A DNA stretch of 64,000 nucleotides, taken from Pelodera strongyloides (taxonomy: Eukaryota; Nematoda; Chromadorea; Rhabditida; Rhabditidae). Both the position numbers and the translations under genes were made by a program. Below the pieces are notes generated by a model. That model was not told the DNA's origin. It saw nothing but the letters and a program-made list of their open reading frames with translations, and did no database searches. The stretch covers positions 62,001-126,000 of the forward strand of contig JAANDG010000201.1 in the NCBI GenBank assembly GCA_036852015.1, given 5' to 3'. This document shows, piece by piece, positions 12,175 through 24,666 of the stretch; positions within the stretch are counted from its first letter, which is position 1, and each line of letters starts with the position of its first letter.

Positions 12175-14857
12175 CTCATGAACACTGTTTTCCTTAATCA
12201 AGGCTTCAGATCTGAGCATTTTGTGTGTTGTGTGCTTTGCTTCATTAAAAAGGAACAATGCCAATGATAAATTTAATATTTTCATGCCATAAACGGCAAA
12301 TTGTTGCATTAATCATATTGGTAGCGCACAATACGATCATCGTATGGGCCCATCTTTCAGACATTATTTATGTAAATTCCGCCGCGTGACTAAGTGCCCC
12401 AGAGAATGAATAATGGGAAAAAATAAGAGAACCTTAATTATCTTAAATGTATGAGTTGCATTTGCTCTCATTACTGTATTTTTTCGATGTCTCTTGTGAA
12501 CAAATGATATCGATCGCTTAGTCTGTGATTTTCCACTATGGCTTTTTTCTGTTTAGTGGCTTAAACGACCACGTATGAAACTCTCCCAATAATCAGCACG
12601 CGCTGTGTACCCATACTAGTTAAGTAGCAAATAATACTTTGGTGTGATTTTTGGATAAAGCGTCCTTATGAGTTGTCTGCCCCTATTTTCCCAGGGGGTG
12701 AACTGCAGTTCAACAAAGGATATAATAGTGGCGCCTATACTTCTTCGAATTTTAATCTACCGCAACGTTCGAATCCTCATTTGTAAATTCGGGTAGCAAA
12801 AAATTTCCCATCAGTATAGAATATGTTAACTAGTGGAACCAGCTTCTTTGACTGCTTGTATTCCCACTTGTGCAGGAGTACTGATAACATCTATATAGAT
12901 GGGGCCAAATAGTACGAAAGCTCAAGTTACAGGTCGCTGCTCCTCTTTAGACATGTAATAACATACAAACAATGATGTGCTTACGATTAGTTACTGTAAA
13001 CATTTTTTTGCATTCCCATAGAATCAATAGTGTTCGCCTTTCCAATTGGACATTCAAATTCTCCCCCTTTCCTCCATTTTCTAATTTGTTTCTTTTGTAT
13101 TTCTTAATCCGGGCCACCCAGGCAGGAGTGCAGCTGCGCAAGCTTACGATCGGTGAAATCTTTTGAAGTGGAGCACAAAAAAAAGAAGAAACTATTCTGT
13201 CAAGAGCGAACGCTGTATTCATCAAGGAGTACTGTAGATCCGATAATGTTCCGCGCGCCATTTCCTTGCAACTAAGACTTCGATATTGTCGAGGTATTTG
13301 AGAAGAAAATGGTGGACAGAGAAAATGGTTGTATATATTAGACACTTTTTTTCGTTGTGTGCCTGCTTATTTTGTGTAGATAAAAATCAAACATATTCCT
13401 CATATGCGTAAATCGGCACTCTAGTAAAGGCATTTGCATATGTGGGACCAGATGTGAAAACTATATGAATAAACAACACTATCGGCTGCTTCTTTATTCG
13501 TTGTTTTCCTTTGTGATCCATTTTATCTTTGCTATGATGGATTGTCGGTACAAGCCTTAATAACATAGATATCTTGGGACATCAGAGTTCCACCCTCGGT
13601 TGGGCCCGCCCCTTTTCTGAACGCGGGTTTTTTCATTCGCTGGAAGAACCAGCAACCAGCACACGCAATTATGGGTAGTTCGATTAAGACTCTTTTTATT
13701 ATGTGATTTAATGACTGTTATATTTAACACAGTTGTTCACTTCATCGTGATATGTGTTCACCTATGTCGGGTTCTCTGTTTATATATTTGAGTATATGAT
13801 GTTTACAACTGTACAATGTAGTATATTTAGGTCCCCTTGGTAAACAACCAAAAGGAGCGGCGCTCCAAAGGCTCAGGTATGTTCTTTTTTTCTATGTGTT
13901 GCTTATCGTAAGAATGCTTGTCATTAGCTTAGCTTAATTTCCCCTTTTCCATGTTCTGTTTGTTTTCGACTACAACTACACAAATTGCGCTCCTCATGTG
14001 TTCATTGAAAGGCTTTGTGAAGATCTTATTGCAAAGTAGTACGCTATAGATCACTTGGTGTTTTGACAAACAACGTGATACTGCTAAGAGTTGTCGATCT
14101 CTTTCTTTTTTCATTCGACAAACCCTAGGCTCGGACCGAAAGATCAGACTTATTTTAACTGCTTAATAACCATTTTCCTTGATGATCCCCAACCCGGCTA
14201 AATATCCTCTCAAACTTCTGTCCCAGTTCTCAATCCATATATGTGTGGTATTTGCTATCTCTCTCTCTATTTTTGTTGCGTGTACTAGACCCTTTTCTGC
14301 GCATTGCTCTTTGTTTAAGATGTTACAGTAGAGTATGTTAATTTTATAGGTAAATAGTTTGAACCCTTCTCCTGTGAAGATTTTATAGGGTTTTTTTATC
14401 AATTAAACTTGATTATGTAGGAAACGAGCTTGGCGCTAATTACCAATAGCAGCGGTGCACTAAGGAATAGGTAATGAAAGTAAAAGAAACCGAACGAACT
14501 CTTACCTTTTGTTGGGTTATCGCTCTACTAGAAATATCGGTGCGACGCACATAGCCTGAAAAACTTTGTTGTATTTTCGATATTGACAACTTTAGGAGCG
14601 GTGCCCATGAAAAAGTAAAGAGCGAGACAGTGAGATCAGGTAGATGTAAGATAGGAATAGATAGGTAAAGTAAATGGGCACTGAGAAACTTGGCCGGTGT
14701 GCCATAGATTGGGACCCAAAAAAAGAGGGCCGCCTACCCCTCGCCTACATCTTTGTTGCGCCTGATGTGCGCTCGTTGTAGCTCAGGTGTAGGGGAACAA
14801 AATACGCATGAGTGCTGTGAATCACCGTACTCACAATCAGGCCTATATCATGCGCGC
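12175..14857. other. Intergenic, one dispersed repeat copy, no supported gene
   Basis: Holds the third copy of the ~160-bp repeat at about 13020-13190. The rest is AT-rich with only short ORFs. A 132-codon minus-strand ORF at 12947-13345 runs through the repeat and is not accepted as a gene. Confidence 0.4.
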
Positions 14858-14859
14858 AT

Positions 14860-15315
14860 TAAAGGGAGGGGCCCACGAGAAAAATGTTTTCCTCAATTTA
14901 TTTGTACAGAATATCCAGTATTTCAGAAATATTACGGCGAAAACCGCATTTCTTTACGCCTGGAACTCGCAGAGTTTTTCCCCGGCAAACAGTTCGGCCA
15001 GGTACCGTAGTCGGAATCAATTTTTGCGTTTTTGGGGCATTACTGTATTGGAAACGCCTCTTTATAATCGTAGGAATGGTCTTTATTCGTTTGACCATTA
15101 CTTTATAGAGAAAGAATGCAAATGAACGGATCTAAACGGTAGAAACGAATTTTGACGTTGCTGACTACGGTACCTGGTCGAACCGTTTGCCGGTGAATAC
15201 CTCTGCGAGTTCAAGGCTTCAAGCAATGCGGTTTTCACAGTAATATTTCTGAAATTCCGGACATACTGTACAAACAAGGCGAGAACAACTTTTTTCTCAT
15301 GGGCCTCTCCCTTTA
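14860..15315. mobile_element. Foldback MITE with AAGGGA termini and TA target site
   Basis: Long inverted repeat. The left arm starts AAGGGAGGGGCCCACGAGAA at 14862 and the right arm ends TTCTCATGGGCCTCTCCCTT at 15313, each flanked by TA. Arms of about 150 bp, diverged by perhaps 20-25 percent, surround about 150 bp of unrelated centre. Both arms translate to similar frames, which explains the ORFs here; this is symmetry, not a transposase. The TA duplication and terminal AAGGGA are shared with the element at 32383-32739, suggesting one Tc1/mariner-like family. It is non-autonomous. Confidence 0.75.
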
Positions 15316-17884
15316 AGGTCCGAAATTGGTGGACCTCCACACCTGGGCCATCCACTCGCTTTTTGCTGGGCCGAACACCGGCGAAAGTTTCGCATTAGAG
15401 GGCGAGGAGACAGGGTATCAAAGAGGGACCTTATCAGAATAGCCAAAAAAAACTTAAATAGGTATATAAAATAATGATAAATACCGTTTGAAGGTGCCAC
15501 TTTGAGCAGCACGTCGCCCTTAGAGAGAGTGGACGTCGCAAAGACGATTCCCTGAAATTATAGAATCAGCATTGTATAAGTAATATGCTGCACAGTGTTT
15601 GCGGGCAATGAAAGGAAGCGTCATTCAATGAGCATACCGAAGCTTAAAATGTTTGAACCGAAAAGGAAACACAGGAAAGCATTTGGATATACATAAAAAA
15701 TCATTCCGAATACATTATTTATGTAAGCTTTACGATGGAGAAGTTTCGACAACTTAGAGGTAGTCATATAATTCTACCCGTAAATACGCTTAATTATGGA
15801 AATAATAAACAATAACAAAAGCTGGATCAAAAAGTACCACTAAAGAGCCATTGTAGAGAAGTGGGCAACTGGGAAATAATACTGTTCAACATTTTATTGA
15901 GATATTTAGGTAGTTCATGTGACAATTAAATGAAAAAGTTTAATATTACTTTAATATTAAAACGATTCTTCGGTACCTTATGAGAATACTGTATTGTGAA
16001 GCACAAGGACATATGGTGACATTTTTTATTTATGTGAATTATTAATTAGTTTGCTATATGTATGGTACATAGTAGCTGAAAAAAAGACATATAGCTGTAT
16101 ATGTGAACATCAAATTTAGAAAGTGTGTTCCAATACAAATCAGTGGTGAATCAGCATCGCGCTAGCAATCTTTACGAAATCATTCCTTGAAATACACCAT
16201 TGCGTCACGTATAAAATTATGTGGCATAAAAGGAAACATAGACTTAAATGCACTGCCTCAAGGAACTTAAGAATAAGCATTTCGTATTCTGCAGTAACAT
16301 CTGCTAAATGGTACTTTATCACAAGTCGTGTGTAGTCAAAGAATGGATACAGTATATCAACAAGTAAGAGGCACTAGAACTGATCGAAAACAACAACACA
16401 ATATGGGACGATTCACTAATGCAGGGAAATAGAGGAAAGAATACCACTACATTCACGTGATCGTATTTTGTTGTAGGGTAGCCCGTATTAGGCTGTTGAC
16501 CTTGGCATTCAACGGTTTGGTCACCTATGTTTGGCAGATTGGATGGACGCATAGGCGTCAGACTACAAAATAACACGGAAGGAAGCCAACAAAAAGCAGG
16601 TTCAACTGTGCTATCGTACGACTTGAATGCTGGTTTAAACACCAAACAAGCTAAACCTGAATAAAACTATTACAATCAGAGAAGATGGACGACCTTAGGC
16701 TTCTTGTTTTCAATGACCCTGAAAACATGTAATATAATATGTGACAGATCGTCTGGTAATATCCAACTACTCTAAACAATATAATAAGACCAGAAATGTG
16801 TATGCATAGTGAGCTGAGGGCAATTTGCCAAGGCGCCCGTCCATTTATTGGACTTGCTACTAGCAAAAGTGCACGTTTAATGCGAAAGTGCGCTTTGTTT
16901 CGGCTGAATTACAGTCATTTACTGATAATTGTCCTTGGAGACAATCTTAGTCAGGAAGTAAAGTCCAACCACATTTGATAATCCTAATAAACGAATGAAT
17001 GTAATCGCTTACTAACAAATAATAAACCGTTTTCCGGACTATGTTGCCAGTTGTCCTACAAAAAACCATCCGGTTCCCCATAATAACCATTAAGATACAC
17101 TTTTTTTGTGCTCTTTCAACACCTTTCCGCTTCTCCCTTTCTTGGCTTTTTATGTGATGTCACTGATAACTGATTTGTTATTTCCTACGAATTCCCGTTG
17201 TCCAGTCTAACTGCATCGTCGCCCCCCTTGATTTATCTACAGTAGGCGGAGGCTCTGCGAGACCTTTTGTCTGACGGACCCAAGAGGCAATGGTGTATGA
17301 GTTATACCATACATCATTATAAACGGCAAGGGAAAATGAACAAGTTCAAGTAAATAATAAAAGGGAAAGATCGAGTAAGCCTAAGCGAGAAAATAACGTA
17401 CAAGGAGATGAAAAACATTCATTTGGAGCCTTTGACTTTGAATTAGTTTTTGAACCATACTGTGGTCAATATTTTATTCAGAAAGCAAACAAAAGTTAAT
17501 TTGTACTTTGTGTTTGTTTTATGTCGTTCATGGCTCTCTGATAAAAAGATGACACCGTTTCAAACTGTTTGTTTAATTAGGCATATGGTTGATTTGTGGT
17601 TGTGGTAGGTATTGCAATTTTGAGGCAGCTGTAGTGATACAAAGGTCAAATTACCCTTCATCTCTATGAAAACACATTTGTTGAGACAAAGAGTAGAAAA
17701 CGTTTATTGCAAACAAAATAAATTAGAAATGCTACTGTAAAACTACCCTGAAACACAGAAGAAGTGAAAATGAAGTGCTCAAAAGTTACATAAGGCATTT
17801 TAGGCATTTTTATGGAAAGGCAATTTTAATGACAGTAATCAGAAAAATCAAATAGTAACAAAAACATAAAAATGGGGAAGATCG
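15314..17884. other. Intergenic, nothing else recognised
   Basis: Apart from the single SET-like exon at 15485-15551, no splice-consistent coding set was found on either strand. ORFs reach at most 108 codons with no motifs. Confidence 0.4.
15485..15551 (-). pseudogene. Isolated exon resembling the start of a SET/SMYD domain
   Basis: A 67-nt open exon between a good acceptor (ATTTCAG) and a GTATTT donor encodes GIVFATSTLSKGDVLLKVAP. This matches the N-terminal pattern of SMYD-type SET domains (G..FA...L..G.V.L...P). No further exon with convincing MYND or SET motifs could be joined, and the MITE at 14860-15315 lies immediately downstream. It could be a relic, part of a gene with very long introns, or chance similarity. 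Confidence 0.3.
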
Positions 17885-20176
17885 TTATGGTTGAGAAGGA
17901 GCTGGTTGAGATGCAGCTGAAATACGTATGTATGATTATCACGTAACTGTTTATTCCCACCGACATATTAGCATTAAGAAGTATTGCTGCAAATTACAAA
18001 ACCGGTATGATTTAACTTAAGGAACAAATTTTGGAGGGATATACTGGCCCGCTACGTACTGTGCGCATAACTAGGATTTGAAAATTGTGCTTACCTTCGG
18101 TAGGCTTTTTCTGTTCAGTCCGCTGAGGCGGTGGTTGCTGTTTGGCTTGATTCTGCTGTGGTGCAGCCTGCACTGGCTTAGGGTTTACTGGAGCTGGGTT
18201 TGGTTGCTGTTTTTGCACAGGCTTTGCTTGTTCTGTGGCAGGCTTTTGCACTTGCGGAGTCGGCTGTGCTTGTTTCTGTGGTGCAGCTTGATGTGGGGTC
18301 GGTGCAGGTTTAGCGTGTTGTTGTGCTGTTTGTTGCTGAGAATTCTGTTGCGTCTGCTGTCCAGGAGTAGGTTGTTGTTGTTGCACAGGTTTGGTTGCCG
18401 GTTGTTGTGCTACATGCAGCTGCTGTTGTTGTTGAGAAGGCTTCGCTTGTTGTGCTTGTTGTGGCTGCGCAGGTTTCGTGTCTGCAGGCGCAGGTTGCTC
18501 TGGGGCCGGGACGAATGCACTTTTCACTTGCTGCTGTGCCGGTTCTTGCGGTGGTACACTTGCGGGTTCCACGGCGGGTTCCACGGCGGGTTGTCCTGAA
18601 AGTTGGCAATATTATTAAAGAAGAGTACATGATTTTTTTCACCACAAACCAAAAGAAACAGAAACATAACACCATGATTTACACACCCCACCCACGCTAC
18701 CAGGAAACCCATGCTAACCATTTGCTTCAGCAGCTTGTTGTTGCGTTGCTTTCAGTTGTTGCTCTTCCTGCTGTTGTCTCTCTAGCTCGGCTTGCTTTAG
18801 CTGAAGTTCTTGTAAGGCCTTCTGCTCCTCTTCTCTTCGGCGCTGCTCTTCATGTTCTCTCGCTCTCTGCTCCTCTTCTTGCTTCTGTATCTCTAGCTCT
18901 TGCAGTCCTCGGAGCTCTTCCTCTTTTCTTCGGCGGCGTTCTTCCTCCTCTCGTCTTCTCCTCTCTTCTTCTTGTATCTGTTTCTCCCTCTCTAGTTCTC
19001 GCTGCCTCGCTTCCTCTTCTTCTCTTTGTTGTCTCTCCAATTCCTGCAGTCTCTGTAACTCCACTTGTCTATTCCTCTCTTCTTCGTCTCGTTCGAGTCT
19101 CTCTTTCTCCTCGTTTCGCCGCTGCTGTTCCAACTCTCTTGCTTGCTCCTGTTCTCTCTCTTCGGCCTCCTTTCTCCTCCTTTGCTGCTCCTCCTCTCTC
19201 TTTCTTTGTGTCTCTTCCTCTTCTCTCATTCTCAATTCTTGTTGTTGTCTGAGTTCCTCTTCTGTTCTCTTTCTCTCTTCCTCAACACGTTTCTCAGCCT
19301 CTCTCTTCAATTTCTCCTCCATTTGTTGTTGCTGCTGTCTAAGTGCTTCAAGATGCAGTTTCTCATGTTGCTCTTCGTGTCGACGCATATCGGCATCAAC
19401 CTCCGGGTCAGTCTTTTCCCCTGGATATCTGTTCAATTAAGCTAATTTCATAGCACGTTACGAGCTGTAGAATACGACTTTTTGGTGTTTGGCTTTTGGA
19501 AAAATGGCTAAAACTCAGAAAAGCAACAATAAGAAACAAACCTGGCGATTGCTGATTGGGAGACTCCTTCTTGGGTTCCGGCTGTAAGATGTTCTTTTTA
19601 AAGCGTCTAATTGTAAGTCAGCCATATATAACGAGAAAACACCGTTCATGTAAGGTTGCTCTAAATCTTACCTTGGACCCCAATCCAACTAATTCCAAGA
19701 GTCCATTCCGAGCATCCTCGTGTTGAGACTGAAAAGAGTGAAAATATGTTAGAACAAACTGAGAAAGAAATAGTTTCTTTACGTAAGCCAATGTGAGTAA
19801 AGTTGTCAACGATTCTTCACTTATAACAAGTAAGTCAGAGAAATTGAGCTGGGTAGAAAATTCTACTTTTGAAAAATCTCACCAGATAAACACCGATAAC
19901 AGCAATAGCGAGACTGACGACGATCACGAGTAATGTAGATCCTGAAAAGATCCGATTTTGTAAAAAGGATGAATATAAGCTTTTGGGTAGTTGTTGTTTT
20001 ATAATGCATAATATATAGCCTGGCGTAAATGGCTTAAACGCTGTGAGAGGGCAGCCTACCCCTTTAAGATTAGCAAACTCACTTGTCCGTTTAGCTTCCA
20101 ATTGTGCATGATCCCTCGTGTGATGCACATCATGGTGATCGTCGTTATGCTCGGTGTAGGATGTCACACGATTCAT
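17885..20176 (-). CDS. Single-pass membrane protein with E/R/Q coiled coil and P/Q-rich tail
   Basis: Seven exons join in frame to 494 aa: 20176-20083, 19941-19883, 19728-19672, 19581-19542, 19420-18719, 18595-18095 and 17916-17885 (stop TAA). Residues 1-31 are His/Asp-rich and hydrophilic. Residues about 32-51 (STLLVIVVSLAIAVIGVYL) form the only membrane segment. The large fifth exon (about 235 residues) is almost entirely Glu, Arg, Gln, Leu and Lys and should form a long charged coiled coil. The sixth (about 167 residues) is Pro/Gln/Ala-rich and probably disordered. This layout (short N-terminus, membrane anchor, long cytosolic coiled coil) resembles ER membrane tethers such as the p180/kinectin type, but I see no specific signature and do not assign a family. 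The acceptor of exon 5 is fixed by phase at TATCCAG, not the upstream GAACAG. Confidence 0.85.
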
Positions 20177-22587
20177 ACGAAGCCTGTGGAATATATTATT
20201 GATTGCTTGGGAATACTGACACTAAGGAACTCCGGAGCTAGAAATATATTATTGACTGCTCGGGAATACTGAAACAAAGGGAATCTGGGCTTCAAATCTG
20301 CATAATCTAGCATTCTAAGTACATTGATAGGTCATGTTCTTCTAAAAATAAACAATCTAGAAGCTTTACATGTATGGGGAAAACATTGCAGAAAGCAGCA
20401 CGTCAAGAAAAGTAGAAACATTGTAGCTGGGTTGGGAAAAAGGATTTTTCCCTTAGGCATTAAGATCGTGGACCAAATCCTAATAATTGTGTCAATTATT
20501 ACTTTGTGGGTGGGAAATAGTACCTCATTTCGATTGGACTGAAGTCGATGATGCAAGCCGCGCCCCTGCTTATGGGGAGGCTATCTTCACTAAGGGGAAC
20601 AATCTTTTTGGTGTGAGGGGAGAAAATTTATAACCAAAAACGAGATGATTCAGTTCACAATCAGGCCAGACTATTTGGGATGCAACAGTTGAATACGATA
20701 TCACATCGGTGCAATACACGTTTTACGACCGTCGAATACACATTGGTCATCGGACGTCGGGTGGGAACGATTGTTAGAATGAGAGTATAATACGGTTAAT
20801 GATTTCGATTGCCTTTCACACACAAGATTGTCTCAGCGGAAGGAAATGTATTTAATATAAGTAATCACTGCACGTGTGCAAAACATTACTGAAAATTTAA
20901 TTGTGTGTTGCATGTAACACAAGAAAAAGGAAACGTGTGAAATATGCGTCTTATTCTAAAAAAGTAAAAAGAAAAAAGAAACATATGAAATATACTTCTC
21001 ATTCTAAAAAAAATTAAATTAGTTTATAATGTTTCGCTTTACCTTGATGAATACAATGTGAATTTATGAATATAATTAAACAGGTAACATACAATAAACA
21101 TATTGAACGATAAAATGATCAGGGATATGTTTAAATACTGGGAACAACTAAAGGCATTCATAAAATTACAATTGGCGCTTTTTAACTTGGAGAAAGAGAA
21201 ATTGTAGTGGCCGGGCTAGTTGTTTATTGTGAGGAAGTAGGCACATTTGTTTACAGTTTTTTGTGTCTGTGCGAGTGAAAGTGCATGGATATACGTACAA
21301 TCGTATGTAAACGTTCATCGATAATGTGCGTTTTATTTTCGACGAACCCGACACTACAAAGAATTCATCTGCTTTAAATAAAAACACAACAAACCAAGAA
21401 ACCATCACTGTACTGATAGCGTTTAGTGTTTGTTTGTTACTGATAAGCAATAATTACCACAATTAAGTTGCCACAACTGATGCTGACGCATGTGTTTTCC
21501 GCTGTGTGCAAAGCAGGAAAAAGTTCCAATCTAAAAAATGGCACGAACATTTTAAACGAAAGCTAACTTGCAAGATGAATAGTCACAACATACGAGTAGC
21601 TGGAAAGAGTTCCATATGCCCTAATTCTCATAATAGCAAGTTGAGTGACGTATAATATGTCCGTATTAAGCATCGTCAATATTCGTTATTATTGCTGGAA
21701 AATAACGTGGCAAGCAAAACAGTATCCAATATTTGTCATTTCAAAAGGTGTGTGCATAGCTGTTCATACTGTGCTGAAATAAATTGACAATCCACACATG
21801 TCAGGCAAACTAGCGGGCGATTTTGAGTTAGATTTTCACAAAATAATTTTATGATAGCTACACATTCACTTAAGAACAAGTGAGAATTCTTGTGGCCGGC
21901 TCATATTTGAGTGAAGAGATCCATGAAAATGCGAGAAAGCTAGCGTAGCTCAAAACAAATCTCAAAACAAATCAGCTTGTTTTCGATAGATATCACATGC
22001 TTTCGGGTGACCTCTCACGAAATAACAAACTCCGGTACACAATGATTATAAATGCTAAACGAAAGTGAGGCGGGTTTGATGTGGAGGCTCGAATTCCCTC
22101 GTCTTGTTTCAACAGATAAAGGAAACTGTACTGTGGTTGAACCATCTTAACTGCAGACAACAACGGAAGAAGAGCAGGAATTTCTAATAAAGAACGCCTT
22201 GACATTTACAAACGAATGCAAAAGCCTCGCAGAGTATCTAGGGTTGCCATAGACATGTGGCCCACCATGAGGGGTGGGCTTATTATAAACAAGCTGCGCG
22301 TAAGGTCTTAGGATCGAACTTAGAGCCAGACGCAGATCGTGTTACACTAGCAAGGCTCAAATCGAAATGCAAATGCACCCAAATGATGCACTGGATTAAG
22401 AAAATGGCAGGATTCTAAAGAGGAGTTATTATCACGTACAGCTAAAAAGCCCTAATGTCTTAGGTGAGAAGTGCATGTGTTCACAAATAAAATAATAATA
22501 GATTAGTCACTCGGTGGTCCGAATACCTTCAATTTGTCTGATCGGTACGGTACTTTTCTGAGAAATGTTCCATCGAAAAACGAAAAA
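20177..22587. other. Intergenic, no supported gene
   Basis: Shared upstream region of the coiled-coil gene (minus) and the first disordered-protein gene (plus). Two ~48-bp imperfect tandem units (ATATATTATTGA.TGCT.GGGAATACTGA) lie at about 20193-20275, directly upstream of the coiled-coil gene. Otherwise only AT-rich sequence with short ORFs. Confidence 0.45.
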
Positions 22588-23706
22588 ATGTTTAGAAGCG
22601 ATATGGAGCCATTCGACCTGATCAATCCCATTCTTCCTTTGAATTGGGGAGCAATAGACCAAGAGAGTGATGCAACGCCTGCTGAGGGTATTACTTTGAA
22701 CGCATATAAATTATTATTTTAAGACTTAATATTTGTCAATTAAGACAAAATGTGCAGCGAAACCTACGTGCAAGTTATAGGTTAATCAGCCACTTCTAAA
22801 ATCCTTCATCAGTACGATGTTGAACGAGCCAAATTTCAGATAATACGGAGAGCAGACCGCTGTCTGCTGCAGATAGTGTGGAAAGTGATGATTTCTTTCC
22901 TCCAAGAGGCATGTTTTGTTTTCATTTTCTTACTGTTCAGATTCTTCGTGGACACTGTTCGCGCACGATTATTTGTATGGTTAATTGTATGACAACAAAA
23001 TTACAGTAACACTGTACTCCGTCGGCGAATATCGAACTCGGATAAAACGCAGAATTGTAGAATTAGGATAAAACGTGATTTTTTGTGCAAATGAAAATAA
23101 CTCAAGTTTAACTGTTTAGATACGGGCAGCAACACCAACAACATCCAGCTTGTCAGACCATTGCAGCCTTTTTTGGATACTCTGACCGGTGCATCGCCTA
23201 CGGAGACGTTTGTGAACACTCTCAATGTTGTGAACGGTCCTCGGAAGAGATTGGCCAAACCAAATACCAGTTCAGGCACTTCTTCCAATAAGAGGAAGCG
23301 CTTCGTCCCCAAGAAGGTGGATGTTGATACCTACCTCAGAAGCCCTGAGACTGTCCAGACTTCCGCTCCCCACACCCCACCACCCGGCCTGTCTCCGGCG
23401 GTTCACGAAACAAAAAAACGTAGACGCACTACTCACCCACCCACACCCAAAGCACCGACTCCACAGACTCCTCAGCCTCAGCCTCAAGTAGACCCAACTC
23501 TCGCCTCCATCATGCCATTCTTCCCATTCGCACCAGTGCTTCCCTCGTTTGTGGAATTTCTTCGTAATAAAGCCTTCCTAATCGACAACATCAACCTCAT
23601 TCTGTTCTTTATCAATGCCCAACTGCCCATCCAGCCTATCCATTATAGGTTTGGACTTCGTGTTTACGTTCATGGAAATCCAGCTCAGAGTTACAATTTG
23701 AGCTAA
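22588..23706 (+). CDS. Uncharacterised Pro/Thr-rich basic protein (cluster gene 1)
   Basis: Three exons give 251 aa: 22588-22687, 22840-22908 and 23120-23706. Every intron is phase 1, which supports the joins. The second intron would use a GC donor (GAG|GCATGT), rare but known. The product starts acidic and continues with two basic clusters suitable as nuclear localisation signals (NKRKRFVPKK and KKRRR, about residues 98 and 145). These are followed by a Pro/Thr-rich linker (PPTPKAPTPQTPQPQPQ) and a hydrophobic C-terminal segment ending QSYNLS. The start is the first in-frame ATG; GTTTAG just after it could be a trans-splice acceptor, which would favour the ATG at 22603. I recognise no domain and predict a disordered, possibly nuclear protein. 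It is first of six such genes on this strand. Confidence 0.7.
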
Positions 23707-24666
23707 GCTGGGTTATATGCGATGGAATAATGCTTTCGTTAATGACATGCGTGGATTTTTATATCAATAATTTTCACTTAATGTCAGTTGCTCGTATAAT
23801 TTCCTATGTAGTAATGTAATTCCGCAATTATGGTTTTATTCGTATTTTAATGATAAGTTGCTCAATTTTTGTTCTAATTGCGCCAACTTTCTTTTTTCTC
23901 CCTCTCGCTCCCCCACTCTCTTCCTTGCAATCTTTCTCTGTGTCTCTCCTAGTGTTGAACAAATTAGTGACCATTTAAAGCCTACTACTTAATTCTCACT
24001 CCACATTTGTCTGCTTATTTTTTTTTCATAACTGCCTTTATCTCATCATCTATCAGTAAACCTTAATCCTATTATGCCCATCAAGTGCTTCTATTCAGGA
24101 TTGTTGTGTTTAATAAAATATAGTTTTTCTCTTTAAACAATTTTCAACAACTGCCTGCACGTTGAAACGTGACACATATCGCTTATATTTTTGCATTGTT
24201 TTCTAAAGTAACTTCAAATTTTGTACGATTTCGTTGCGGCCCCTGAGCTGTAATAATACCTACGCATTTAGGCCGGCTCCACTATTTTGGATGGCTTTGG
24301 GGACCAGTCGCCAAGGAAATGCCACCTTCCTATTCTAATAATTTGCCTCACAGTATTAGAGAGAGGCAGCTAATTACTGAAATACATTTTATTTCCTGCG
24401 TCAGCGTACACATAAAACTGCCTTGAACATACTATTAACAATTGAGAACTGCACTGCTTAACATCGTTATGCATTTTAATGATTTTTTTTTGCTGTTTAG
24501 ATTTGTATATTAATAATAAGCAACAATTTGGCATCCATACTTTTCTTTTGAAATATTCTATTTCTGATGTACGTACATTTATTTATTTATTTATTTATTT
24601 ATTTACACAAAGTGACACCCTTTATGGCTATCCGTAATATTACAGGTAAAACAACATTCTAAGGAA
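23707..24666. other. Intergenic with (ATTT)n microsatellite
   Basis: No gene. A seven-unit ATTT tract lies at 24578-24606, about 60 bp before the next gene's start. An AATAAA-type signal near 24112 may serve the upstream gene. Confidence 0.5.

Noticed and set aside
14753..15355. Five ORFs suggesting a transposase
   Set aside because: Similar frames on opposite strands reflect the inverted arms of a MITE; no DDE residues or helix-turn-helix pattern is visible.
18078..19445. Plus-strand ORFs of 173, 285 and 126 codons rich in Leu/Ser/Val
   Set aside because: They are antisense shadows of the Gln- and Glu/Arg-rich exons of the minus-strand membrane protein, whose exons join in phase.
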